Below are positions 1-6,332 of a DNA stretch of 6,332 nucleotides, one piece after another. The stretch lies in contig JASMME010000082.1 of NCBI GenBank assembly GCA_030748365.1, positions 1 through 6,332 on the forward strand, given 5' to 3'. A model generated the notes under the pieces. The model had not been told where the DNA came from. It ran no database searches and saw only the letters and a list, made by a program, of their open reading frames with translations. This DNA is from Lutibacter sp. GTDB taxonomy: Bacteria > Bacteroidota > Bacteroidia > Flavobacteriales > Flavobacteriaceae. The stretch's first letter is position 1, and every line of letters begins with the position of its first letter. The translations under genes and the position numbers were made by a program.

Positions 1-1617
1 TTGCGTCCCCAGTTGTTGGCCATGTCTAAAAAGATCCGTCACCGCGGGCCAGACTGGAGTGGAATCTATGCCGATAAGAAAGCCATTTTATCACATGAGA
101 GGCTGTCCATCGTAGACCCAGTTTCCGGAAAACAACCCCTGTTTAGTGAAGACCGCAAATTGGTGCTGGCAGCCAATGGAGAAATTTATAACCACCGGGA
201 ACTGCGCCAGCAATTTGAGGGTCGTTATGCATTTCAAACCCAGTCTGATTGTGAAATCATCCTGGCCCTTTACCAAGAAAAGGGCCCCGCATTTATCGAT
301 GAGATGAACGGTATTTTTGGATTCGCCCTCTACGATGTTGAGGAGGATGCCTACCTAATCGCCCGCGACCATATGGGCATCATTCCGCTGTATATGGGTT
401 GGGATGCCAATGGCACCTTCTACGTGGCTTCCGAACTCAAGGCCTTGGAGGGGGTTTGTACCAAAATCGAATTGTTTCCTCCCGGCCATTACCTATATAG
501 CAAAGAGGGTGAACTGAGCGCCTGGTACGAGCGAGACTGGATGGACTACGAGGCTGTCAAGGAAAACCAGACCAGTATTGAGGCCCTACACGATGCCCTG
601 GAAGCAGCCGTTCACCGCCAATTGATGTCCGACGTACCCTACGGTGTCCTGCTTTCCGGAGGCCTGGATTCCTCCGTTACCTCGGCGATTGCCAAAAAAT
701 ACGCTGAAAAAAGAATTGAATCGGGCGATACCCAGGCTGCCTGGTGGCCCCAGTTACACTCTTTTTCAGTGGGCTTGGAGGGCTCTCCCGATCTGGCGGC
801 TGCGCAAAAAGTGGCCGATCATATCGGTACGGTACACCACGAAATACAATTTACCATCCAGGAAGGACTGGATGCCATCCGCGACGTTATCTATAACCTG
901 GAAACCTATGACATTACGACCATACGGGCTTCTACGCCTATGTACCTGATGGCCCGTGTTATCAAGTCGATGGGGGTCAAGATGGTGCTTTCAGGAGAAG
1001 GGGCCGATGAATTGTTCGGCGGTTACTTGTATTTCCACAAGGCACCCGATGCCCAGGAATTTCACGAAGAGACCGTGCGAAAACTCAGTAAGCTGCATAT
1101 GTATGACTGTTTGCGGGCCAACAAATCCCTGGCCTCCTGGGGTATTGAGGGCCGGGTTCCTTTCTTAGACAAAGAATTTATGGATGTAGCCATGCGCATC
1201 AACCCCCAGGACAAAATGATCAACGGGGAACGTATGGAAAAGTGGGTGATACGCAAGGCTTTTGAAAGCTACCTGCCGGAATCTGTTGCTTGGCGACAGA
1301 AAGAACAGTTCTCTGATGGGGTAGGCTACAGTTGGATTGATACCTTAAAAGAGGTGGTCGACCAGGAAGTCACCGATGAGCAACTGGCCAATGCCCACTA
1401 TAAGTTTCCCATACAGACCCCTACCAACAAAGAGGAGTTCTATTACCGGTCTATCTTTGCCGCCCATTTCCCCTCGGATACCGCTGCTTTAAGTGTACCC
1501 CAGGAAGCTTCGGTGGCTTGTAGTACCCAGATTGCCCTGGAATGGGACGAAGCCTTTAAAAATATGAACGACCCTTCTGGAAGGGCCGTTGCCAACGTAC
1601 ATGACGACGCGTACTAA
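1..1617 (+). CDS. asnB: Asparagine synthetase B, glutamine-hydrolysing (5' end cut by window edge)
   Basis: Cytosolic enzyme that converts aspartate, ATP and glutamine to asparagine, AMP, PPi and glutamate. The N-terminal half is a class II (Ntn) glutamine amidotransferase domain, visible as RHRGPDWSG (residues 14-22 of the visible part), the ANGEIYNH block near 58-65 and RDHMGIIPLY near 121-130. The C-terminal half is the ATP-pyrophosphatase synthetase domain, with the PPi loop SGGLDSS at 219-225 and GEGADELFGGY at 332-342, then EGRVPFLD and WRQKEQFSDGVGYSW. The chain ends in PSGRAVANVHDDAY, a normal family C-terminus. The first codon, TTG, is not the start: it aligns with Leu17 of E. coli AsnB, so about 16 residues, including the catalytic Cys that follows the initiator Met, lie upstream of the window. 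The complete protein would be about 554 residues, as in E. coli. No frameshift or missing motif is seen. Glutamine rather than ammonia use is inferred from the domain layout, since the catalytic Cys itself is not visible. Confidence 0.96.
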   Translation: MRPQLLAMSKKIRHRGPDWSGIYADKKAILSHERLSIVDPVSGKQPLFSEDRKLVLAANGEIYNHRELRQQFEGRYAFQTQSDCEIILALYQEKGPAFIDEMNGIFGFALYDVEEDAYLIARDHMGIIPLYMGWDANGTFYVASELKALEGVCTKIELFPPGHYLYSKEGELSAWYERDWMDYEAVKENQTSIEALHDALEAAVHRQLMSDVPYGVLLSGGLDSSVTSAIAKKYAEKRIESGDTQAAWWPQLHSFSVGLEGSPDLAAAQKVADHIGTVHHEIQFTIQEGLDAIRDVIYNLETYDITTIRASTPMYLMARVIKSMGVKMVLSGEGADELFGGYLYFHKAPDAQEFHEETVRKLSKLHMYDCLRANKSLASWGIEGRVPFLDKEFMDVAMRINPQDKMINGERMEKWVIRKAFESYLPESVAWRQKEQFSDGVGYSWIDTLKEVVDQEVTDEQLANAHYKFPIQTPTNKEEFYYRSIFAAHFPSDTAALSVPQEASVACSTQIALEWDEAFKNMNDPSGRAVANVHDDAY

Positions 1618-1647
1618 CCAGTACGATTATTTGAATTAAATGTCCTT

Positions 1648-1673
1648 AAGATCCGGTGTTGGCCGGATTTTTT
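1648..1673 (+). terminator. Rho-independent terminator after asnB
   Basis: The stem ATCCGG (1651-1656) pairs with CCGGAT (1663-1668) around a 6-nt loop and runs directly into six T's (1668-1673). The A's and G at 1648-1650 can extend the stem by pairing with the first T's. It starts about 30 nt after the asnB stop codon. Read in the opposite direction, the same stem lies downstream of icmF but is followed only by CTTAAGG, so it would be a weak terminator for that gene. The rest of the convergent gap (1674-1775) holds a small CGCC-TTTT-GGCG hairpin at 1729-1740 without a T tract on either strand, and no gene. Confidence 0.75.
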
Positions 1674-1775
1674 GGTGCCTTTTATTTATATAGCAACCGT
1701 CGAAGTGTACAAATAATCAGCAGTATACCGCCTTTTGGCGAGGAATACACTAACAAAGCTATCAAGCCCTCTTTC

Positions 1776-4700
1776 CTACATATTCCTACGATACTGTCCA
1801 CCTACCTCAAAAAGCGCTTCCGTAAGCTGTCCCAGGGAACAGACCTTACAGGCCTCCATCAGCTGTTCAAAGAGGTTATCGTTTGTCCGGGCCTTTTCTT
1901 TTAACAGCTGTACCTGGATAGCTGCTTTATCCGGATTCCGTTTGTATAGTTGGCCAACCGTTGTTACCTGGGCCTTTTTTTCCGTTTCGGTAGCCCGGAT
2001 CACCTCTTGAGGCAATACCGTGGGCGAGCCCTGGCTGCTCAGGAAGGTGTTGACGCCGATAACGGGGAGCTCACCGCTGTGTTTCTGGCTTTCGTACTGC
2101 ATACTTTCCTCCTGAATCTTACTTCGCTGGTACATGGTTTCCATAGCACCCAATACCCCGCCCCGGTCGGTCAGCCGGTCAAATTCCGTATAGACGGCTT
2201 CTTCCACCAATGCCGTCAGTTCTTCCGTGATAAAAGCCCCCTGTAGCGGGTTTTCGTTCCTGGTTAGTCCCAGTTCCTTGTTGATGATTAGCTGGATGGC
2301 CATGGCCCGGCGTACACTCTCCTCGGTGGGGGTGGTAATCGCTTCGTCATAGGCATTTGTATGCAGGCTGTTGCAATTGTCATAAATGGCATACAAGGCT
2401 TGCAGGGTGGTCCTGATATCGTTAAAATCGATCTCTTGTGCATGTAAGGAACGTCCGGAGGTCTGGATATGGTATTTGAGCATTTGCGCCCTTGCATTGG
2501 CGCCGTAACGAATCTTTAGGGCCTTTGACCAAATCTTCCGCGCCACCCGTCCGATGACCGCGTATTCCGGATCGATGCCGTTTGAAAAGAAGAACGAGAG
2601 GTTGGGCCCAAACTTATTGATGTCCATACCCCGCGACAAATAATATTCAATATAGGTAAACCCGTTTGCCAGGGTAAAGGCCAGTTGGGTGATTGGGTTG
2701 GCACCGGCCTCTGCGATATGATAGCCTGAAATGGACACAGAATAAAAGTTGCGCACCTGGTTTTCTATAAAATATTCCTGTACATCCCCCATCAGCCGAA
2801 GGGCAAATTCCGTAGAGAAGATACAGGTATTCTGGGCCTGGTCTTCCTTGAGGATATCGGCCTGAACGGTTCCGCGCACCTTGCGGATGGTTGCTGCCTT
2901 GATCTTTTGATAGACCGCTGCCGGTAAGACCTGGTCACCGGTCACACCCAGTAAAAGCAAGCCCAGGCCGTTATGTCCTTCGGGCAATACTCCCTGGTAG
3001 CTAGGGCGTTTGTCGCCCGATGCGGCATATAGGGCCCCTATCTTTTTTTCGATGTCTTCTACCATGTGTTGTTCCATGATATACTGTTCACAGGCCTGAT
3101 CGATGGCGGCATTCATAAAGAACCCCAGCATCATGGGGGCTGGGCCGTTGATGGTCATCGATACAGAAGTGGCGGGGTCGCAGAGATCAATCCCCGAATA
3201 TAATTTTTTGGCATCGTCCAGGCAGCATACAGACACCCCGGCATTGCCTATTTTTCCATAAATATCAGGGCGTATATCCGGGTCACTTCCGTACAATGTC
3301 ACCGAATCAAAAGCCGTTGACAATCGTTTGGCAGGCATGTCCAGGCTGAGGTAGTGAAAACGCCTGTTGGTACGTTCTGGACCGCCTTCACCGGCAAACA
3401 TACGCGTAGGATCCTCACCGGCCCGTTTAAAGGGGTAGATTCCGGCCGTATAAGGAAATTCACCTGGCAGGTTCTCTTCCAGTAACCACCAGAGCAGGCT
3501 GCCCCAGTCCTCGTAAGAGGGCAGGGATATTTTAGGAATGCGCAACTGAGACAATGACAGGCTATGGGTTTGTATATCGATTGTTTGGTTCCGTACGGTA
3601 AAGGAGTAGCTGTCTCCACGGTAGGCTTGCTTGGTTGCTTTCCATGCCCGTATCAGCTGCCAGTTATCCGGGCTCAGTTCCCTTTTAACGGTTCTAAACA
3701 TTTCCAGTAGCCGGACTATGACTGCCCGGTCCTCTTCAGCAATAAGCTTTGCCATCAAACGGTCTTCCTCCAGGCCATTTTCACACAAGAGTTCCTGTGC
3801 AGCCTCAGGCGCTGCCATTCCGGTAAGGGTACAGAGGCTTGTAAAGAGCCCGTATAGTTTTTGGGCGATATTCTTTTGCTGAATGGCCTGGGCCTTGTAT
3901 TGCCGGTTGCTTTCACTGATCTCGGAAAGGTAGCGTGTTCTTCCGGGAGGGATTACTGCTTGTTTTTCGAGGGTCATCCGGGCCTTGTCCGACTTGTATT
4001 GAAAACGGGCCCCTGTTTTTTCGTTGAGTTTTTCCAGCAGTACTTGGTAGAGTGTATGGGTTCCCGGGTCGTTGAACTGTGAGGCAACGGTTCCGTATAC
4101 AGGCATGGTGTCTAGGTCTTTTTCCCATAATTCATGTGCGCGTTGGTATTGTTTTTGAACGGCGCGCAAGGCATCCTCTGCCCCCCGTTTGTCAAATTTA
4201 TTCAGGGCGATGACATCGGCAAAATCAATCATATCGATCTTTTCCAGCTGGGTGGCGGCGCCAAAGTCTGGGGTCATAACGTACAGGGACACTGCTGCAT
4301 GGTCCAGAATTTCAGTATCGCTCTGTCCAATTCCGGAAGTTTCCAGGATGATCAGGTCAAAGTTGGCGGCCTTTAAAATGTCTAGGGCGGTTGCCACGTG
4401 TTTTGACAGTGCCAGGTTGGCCTGTCGGGTGGCCAGCGAACGCATATACACCCGGGGGTTCTTAAGGGCGTTCATCCGGATACGGTCACCCAACAAGGCA
4501 CCACCACTTTTTTTCTTAGAGGGGTCTACCGAAATGATGCCCACGGTCTTGTCTGGGAAATCTTCTAAGTACCGGCGTATAAATTCATCTACAGAAGATG
4601 ATTTTCCAGAACCTCCTGTACCGGTTACCCCCAGTACCGGGGTCTTGGACTTGCTGGCTGCGGTCTTTACTGCTTGTATAAAATTGCGGTGTTGATCAGC

Positions 4701-5228
4701 AAAATTCTCAACGGCAGAAATTGCCATGGCCAGTTGGTAGGGTCGTTGTTTCTTTAGGTCAGACACCTTGACATCCAGCTGATCACCAATCGGAAAATCC
4801 GCCTTTTCCACCAGGTCGTTTATCATGCCTTGCAGGCCCATTGTTCTTCCATCATCCGGGCTGTATATACGGCTGATTCCGTAGTCGGTCAGTTGTTTTA
4901 TTTCTGAGGGCAAGATCACACCACCGCCCCCGCCAAAGAGCTTGATATGGCCTGCGCCTTTTTCTTTTAGTAGGTCATAGAGGTAGCTAAAGTATTCCAT
5001 ATGTCCACCCTGGTAGGAGGTGATTGCGATGGCATGGGCACCTTCCTGTATGGCGCAGTCTGCCAATTCTTCAACACTCCTGTCGTGACCCAGATGGATA
5101 ACTTCCACACCAGTAGACTGCATGATTCTGCGCATGATATTAATGGCGGCATCGTGCCCGTCAAACAGGGAGGCAGCTGTAACAATACGGACCTTGTGTT
5201 TGGGGGTATAGTTCTTTTTCTTATTCAT
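1776..5228 (-). CDS. icmF: Fused isobutyryl-CoA mutase IcmF (B12-binding + G-protein chaperone + mutase)
   Basis: Adenosylcobalamin-dependent radical mutase interconverting isobutyryl-CoA and n-butyryl-CoA, with its own GTPase chaperone for cofactor loading. Seen in order (1150 residues from the ATG at 5228): a B12-binding domain (about 10-140) with D23-G24-H25, His25 being the expected cobalt ligand, S71-Y72-Q73 at the SxL position and a glycine run at 99-103; a MeaB-like GTPase domain (about 195-430) with P-loop GTGGSGKS (203-210), ETSGIG (296-301) and NKFD (343-346); a linker; then a TIM-barrel mutase domain (from about 570) with GYHIAEAG, whose His837 matches catalytic His244 of methylmalonyl-CoA mutase. 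Phe600 (YPFKR) and Gln799 (AQNTCIF) stand where methylmalonyl-CoA mutase has Tyr89 and Arg207, which favours the isobutyryl substrate. The frame extends upstream to a TTG at 5288, but similarity begins near MNKKK, so the ATG is preferred. A weak AGGA lies 12 nt before it. Transcribed alone, convergent with asnB and divergent from purU. Automatic annotation often calls this family methylmalonyl-CoA mutase. Confidence 0.95.
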   Translation of the reverse strand: MNKKKNYTPKHKVRIVTAASLFDGHDAAINIMRRIMQSTGVEVIHLGHDRSVEELADCAIQEGAHAIAITSYQGGHMEYFSYLYDLLKEKGAGHIKLFGGGGGVILPSEIKQLTDYGISRIYSPDDGRTMGLQGMINDLVEKADFPIGDQLDVKVSDLKKQRPYQLAMAISAVENFADQHRNFIQAVKTAASKSKTPVLGVTGTGGSGKSSSVDEFIRRYLEDFPDKTVGIISVDPSKKKSGGALLGDRIRMNALKNPRVYMRSLATRQANLALSKHVATALDILKAANFDLIILETSGIGQSDTEILDHAAVSLYVMTPDFGAATQLEKIDMIDFADVIALNKFDKRGAEDALRAVQKQYQRAHELWEKDLDTMPVYGTVASQFNDPGTHTLYQVLLEKLNEKTGARFQYKSDKARMTLEKQAVIPPGRTRYLSEISESNRQYKAQAIQQKNIAQKLYGLFTSLCTLTGMAAPEAAQELLCENGLEEDRLMAKLIAEEDRAVIVRLLEMFRTVKRELSPDNWQLIRAWKATKQAYRGDSYSFTVRNQTIDIQTHSLSLSQLRIPKISLPSYEDWGSLLWWLLEENLPGEFPYTAGIYPFKRAGEDPTRMFAGEGGPERTNRRFHYLSLDMPAKRLSTAFDSVTLYGSDPDIRPDIYGKIGNAGVSVCCLDDAKKLYSGIDLCDPATSVSMTINGPAPMMLGFFMNAAIDQACEQYIMEQHMVEDIEKKIGALYAASGDKRPSYQGVLPEGHNGLGLLLLGVTGDQVLPAAVYQKIKAATIRKVRGTVQADILKEDQAQNTCIFSTEFALRLMGDVQEYFIENQVRNFYSVSISGYHIAEAGANPITQLAFTLANGFTYIEYYLSRGMDINKFGPNLSFFFSNGIDPEYAVIGRVARKIWSKALKIRYGANARAQMLKYHIQTSGRSLHAQEIDFNDIRTTLQALYAIYDNCNSLHTNAYDEAITTPTEESVRRAMAIQLIINKELGLTRNENPLQGAFITEELTALVEEAVYTEFDRLTDRGGVLGAMETMYQRSKIQEESMQYESQKHSGELPVIGVNTFLSSQGSPTVLPQEVIRATETEKKAQVTTVGQLYKRNPDKAAIQVQLLKEKARTNDNLFEQLMEACKVCSLGQLTEALFEVGGQYRRNM

Positions 5229-5443
5229 TTCGTAATTTTTTCCTGTAAATGTCTTGCAATTTATAACATTTTTAAAAATAACCAACAATTATTGCCAATT
5301 AAGCAACAATATAAGGCAAGCGCGACAGCCTTGTATTTTTTCCATAATTTTGGGACTTGTATCCAAGGCCGTGTGCCGGCTTATCCACATGATTACAAAA
5401 GCCAGGAAGTGCAGGCAGACCTTATTTTGATCATTTTAAGACA
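5229..5443. promoter_or_regulatory. Divergent icmF-purU intergenic region
   Basis: This 215-bp gap separates two divergently oriented start codons and must contain or overlap both promoters. It is AT-rich next to icmF, with A/T runs near 5267-5280. A short GCCG-TGTGC-CGGC hairpin lies around 5370-5383. No cobalamin riboswitch is recognisable: there is no B12-box-like GCCACTG on either strand and the icmF leader is too short for the full fold. I see no tRNA and no convincing small gene. An open frame that enters the gap on the plus strand (5001-5447) is the antisense of icmF. Confidence 0.6.
5345..5352 (+). promoter_or_regulatory. Possible Bacteroidota -7 promoter box for purU
   Basis: TAATTTTG matches the TAnnTTTG consensus recognised by the primary sigma factor of Bacteroidota. 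It lies about 90 nt upstream of the purU ATG. The partner TTG at the usual 19-21 nt spacing is missing; the nearest TTG (5331) is only 11 nt away. The match could be chance in AT-rich sequence. Confidence 0.25.
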
Positions 5444-6332
5444 ATGAAGCGAATAACCATTCTTATCAATTGCAAAGACAGCCAGGGAATCATTGCTACA
5501 GTGACCAACTTTATTCACCAGCAAAACGGAAACATCGTCTATATTGACCAGCATGTAGATCGGGAAGATGACCGCTTCTTTATGCGCTTGGAATGCGAGT
5601 TTCCAGGATCGGTTTTTTCAGTGAAGGGTTTCAACGATGATTTCCAGGAACGCATCGCCTGCCTCTACGACATGGACTGGCAGTTGTACGATTCCGATTA
5701 CAAACCCAAGATGGCCGTATTCGTCTCTAAATATGCCCACTGCCTCTATGATATCTTAAGCAGGTACAGTGCCGGAGAACTTGAGGTTGAGATTCCGTTA
5801 ATCATCAGCAACCACCCCGATGTAGGCCCCATTGCCAAGTCTTTCGGCATCCCTTTCCACTGTGTTGAGGTGACCAGGGATAACAAGGCCGCTGCGGAAG
5901 AAGTACAGTTGTCCTTATTAAAAGAATTTCAGGTTGATTTTATCGTCCTGGCCCGGTATATGCAAATTCTTTCCGCCAGGTTGGTCGCAGCCTATCCCGA
6001 CCATATCATTAATATCCACCATTCTTTCTTACCTGCCTTTCCAGGTGCCAAGCCCTACCATTCGGCTTATGAGCGTGGGGTAAAGATTATTGGCGCCACC
6101 AGTCATTACGTGACTGAGGAACTCGACGAAGGCCCTATCATTGAGCAGGATATTACCCGGGTTTCTCATAGCCATACGATAAAGGATTTTATCGCCAAAG
6201 GAAGGGATCTTGAAAAGATTGTTTTATCCAGGGCCCTGGCCCTACTTCAGGAGAGACCCAGAATGAGCAAGGCACGTGCTGTCGTCGCCGCTGTGCGGAC
6301 CACACCAGAAACCGTCTTGGACGACTATGGAC
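5444..6332 (+). CDS. purU: Formyltetrahydrofolate deformylase PurU, with aberrant C-terminus running off the window
   Basis: Hydrolyses 10-formyl-tetrahydrofolate to formate and THF in the cytosol, supplying formate for purine synthesis and balancing the one-carbon pool. An N-terminal ACT-type regulatory domain (about residues 1-80, beginning MKRITILINCKDSQG) is followed by a formyltransferase-fold catalytic domain (about 85-264). Catalytic residues are visible: Asn190 and His192 in INIHHSFLPAF, and Asp228 in TEELDEGPIIEQ. KPYHSAYERGVKIIGATSHY is also typical. The ATG at 5444 fits the family start; its leader ends TTAAGACA with little Shine-Dalgarno character. Similarity is continuous through GRDLEKIVLSRA (to about residue 264, near 6235). 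A normal PurU then ends within ~20 residues, usually with a VYNNKTVVF-like tail. Here the frame continues with unrelated residues and no stop to the window end, and no other frame restores the tail. The deformylase assignment is secure; the 3' end should not be trusted as native PurU. Confidence 0.9.
   Translation, partial: MKRITILINCKDSQGIIATVTNFIHQQNGNIVYIDQHVDREDDRFFMRLECEFPGSVFSVKGFNDDFQERIACLYDMDWQLYDSDYKPKMAVFVSKYAHCLYDILSRYSAGELEVEIPLIISNHPDVGPIAKSFGIPFHCVEVTRDNKAAAEEVQLSLLKEFQVDFIVLARYMQILSARLVAAYPDHIINIHHSFLPAFPGAKPYHSAYERGVKIIGATSHYVTEELDEGPIIEQDITRVSHSHTIKDFIAKGRDLEKIVLSRALALLQERPRMSKARAVVAAVRTTPETVLDDYG
6233..6262. other. Probable junction between purU and unrelated sequence
   Basis: PurU similarity ends here and a different kind of sequence begins. 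The boundary region carries the GC-rich short palindrome CAGGGCCCTG (6229-6238), which could have served as microhomology. A hand count gives about 41% GC in 6151-6220 and 60% in 6263-6332. An AGGAG at 6249-6253, 9 nt before the ATG at 6263, is a stronger ribosome binding site than those of icmF or purU. Either a misassembled contig end or a real recombination point would explain this. The exact breakpoint cannot be placed by eye. Confidence 0.55.
6263..6332 (+). CDS. Possible start of an unrelated gene (DUF362-like N-terminus), partial
   Basis: An ATG at 6263 is preceded by AGGAG with 9-nt spacing and opens a frame that stays open to the window end. It is also in phase with purU (codon 274). 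The first 23 residues include AVRTTPETVLDDYG, which resembles from memory the N-terminus of DUF362-domain proteins, where an RTxPETVLxDY segment follows the start. DUF362 proteins are poorly characterised and sometimes linked to iron-sulfur clusters. Only 70 bases are visible, so the family call is tentative. If the purU reading frame is genuine throughout, this would instead be a PurU C-terminal extension. Confidence 0.35.
   Translation, partial: MSKARAVVAAVRTTPETVLDDYG

Noticed and set aside
1..3. TTG at the first base as a start codon of asnB
   Set aside because: It encodes an internal Leu equivalent to E. coli AsnB Leu17; the catalytic N-terminal Cys must lie upstream of the window.
1729..1740. 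CGCC-TTTT-GGCG hairpin as an icmF terminator
   Set aside because: The stem is only 4 bp and no T tract follows it on either strand, so termination there is not supported.
1656..1904. 82-codon plus-strand open frame between asnB and icmF
   Set aside because: It begins inside the terminator stem and overlaps the 3' end of icmF on the opposite strand, with no ribosome binding site and no recognisable product.
4189..4695. 168-codon plus-strand open frame
   Set aside because: It is entirely antisense to the GTPase domain of icmF, which is strongly conserved on the other strand. The Ser/Arg-rich product is typical of a shadow frame.
5229..5288. Upstream extension of icmF by 20 codons to a TTG at 5288
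   Set aside because: The extra residues are not family-like, the ATG at 5228 directly precedes the conserved N-terminus, and the extension would use up promoter space.
5001..5447. 148-codon plus-strand open frame reaching across the divergent gap to purU
   Set aside because: Most of it is antisense to the conserved start of icmF, its translation resembles no family I know, and it ends just inside the purU start. It is a chance frame.

Overview
The window looks like ordinary chromosome from a member of the Bacteroidota, most likely a flavobacterium of moderate GC. This rests on the close family resemblance of the three proteins, A-rich leaders with weak or no Shine-Dalgarno sequence before icmF and purU, and a TAnnTTTG-type promoter box. 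The genus cannot be fixed from the sequence alone.

Layout: (1) 1-1617, plus strand: glutamine-hydrolysing asparagine synthetase B (asnB), whose first ~16 codons lie outside the window. It is followed by a clear rho-independent terminator at about 1648-1673. (2) 1776-5228, minus strand and convergent with asnB: a fused adenosylcobalamin-dependent acyl-CoA mutase (icmF). It joins a B12-binding domain, a G-protein chaperone domain and a mutase domain in one 1150-residue chain. Its active-site residues match isobutyryl-CoA mutase rather than methylmalonyl-CoA mutase. (3) 5229-5443: a 215-bp divergent intergenic region that should hold the promoters of icmF and purU. (4) 5444 onward, plus strand: formyltetrahydrofolate deformylase (purU). 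It is well conserved up to about codon 264 (near 6235) and then stops resembling PurU.

The last ~95 bases are the odd part. They lack the usual PurU C-terminus, are GC-richer, carry a strong Shine-Dalgarno sequence before an ATG at 6263, and encode what resembles the start of an unrelated (DUF362-like) protein. This suggests an assembly chimera at a contig end or, less likely, a real rearrangement.

The three genes do not form one pathway. AsnB makes asparagine, IcmF rearranges branched and straight four-carbon acyl-CoAs, and PurU releases formate from 10-formyl-THF for one-carbon and purine balance. No mobile element, CRISPR array, RNA gene or new multi-gene system is visible.
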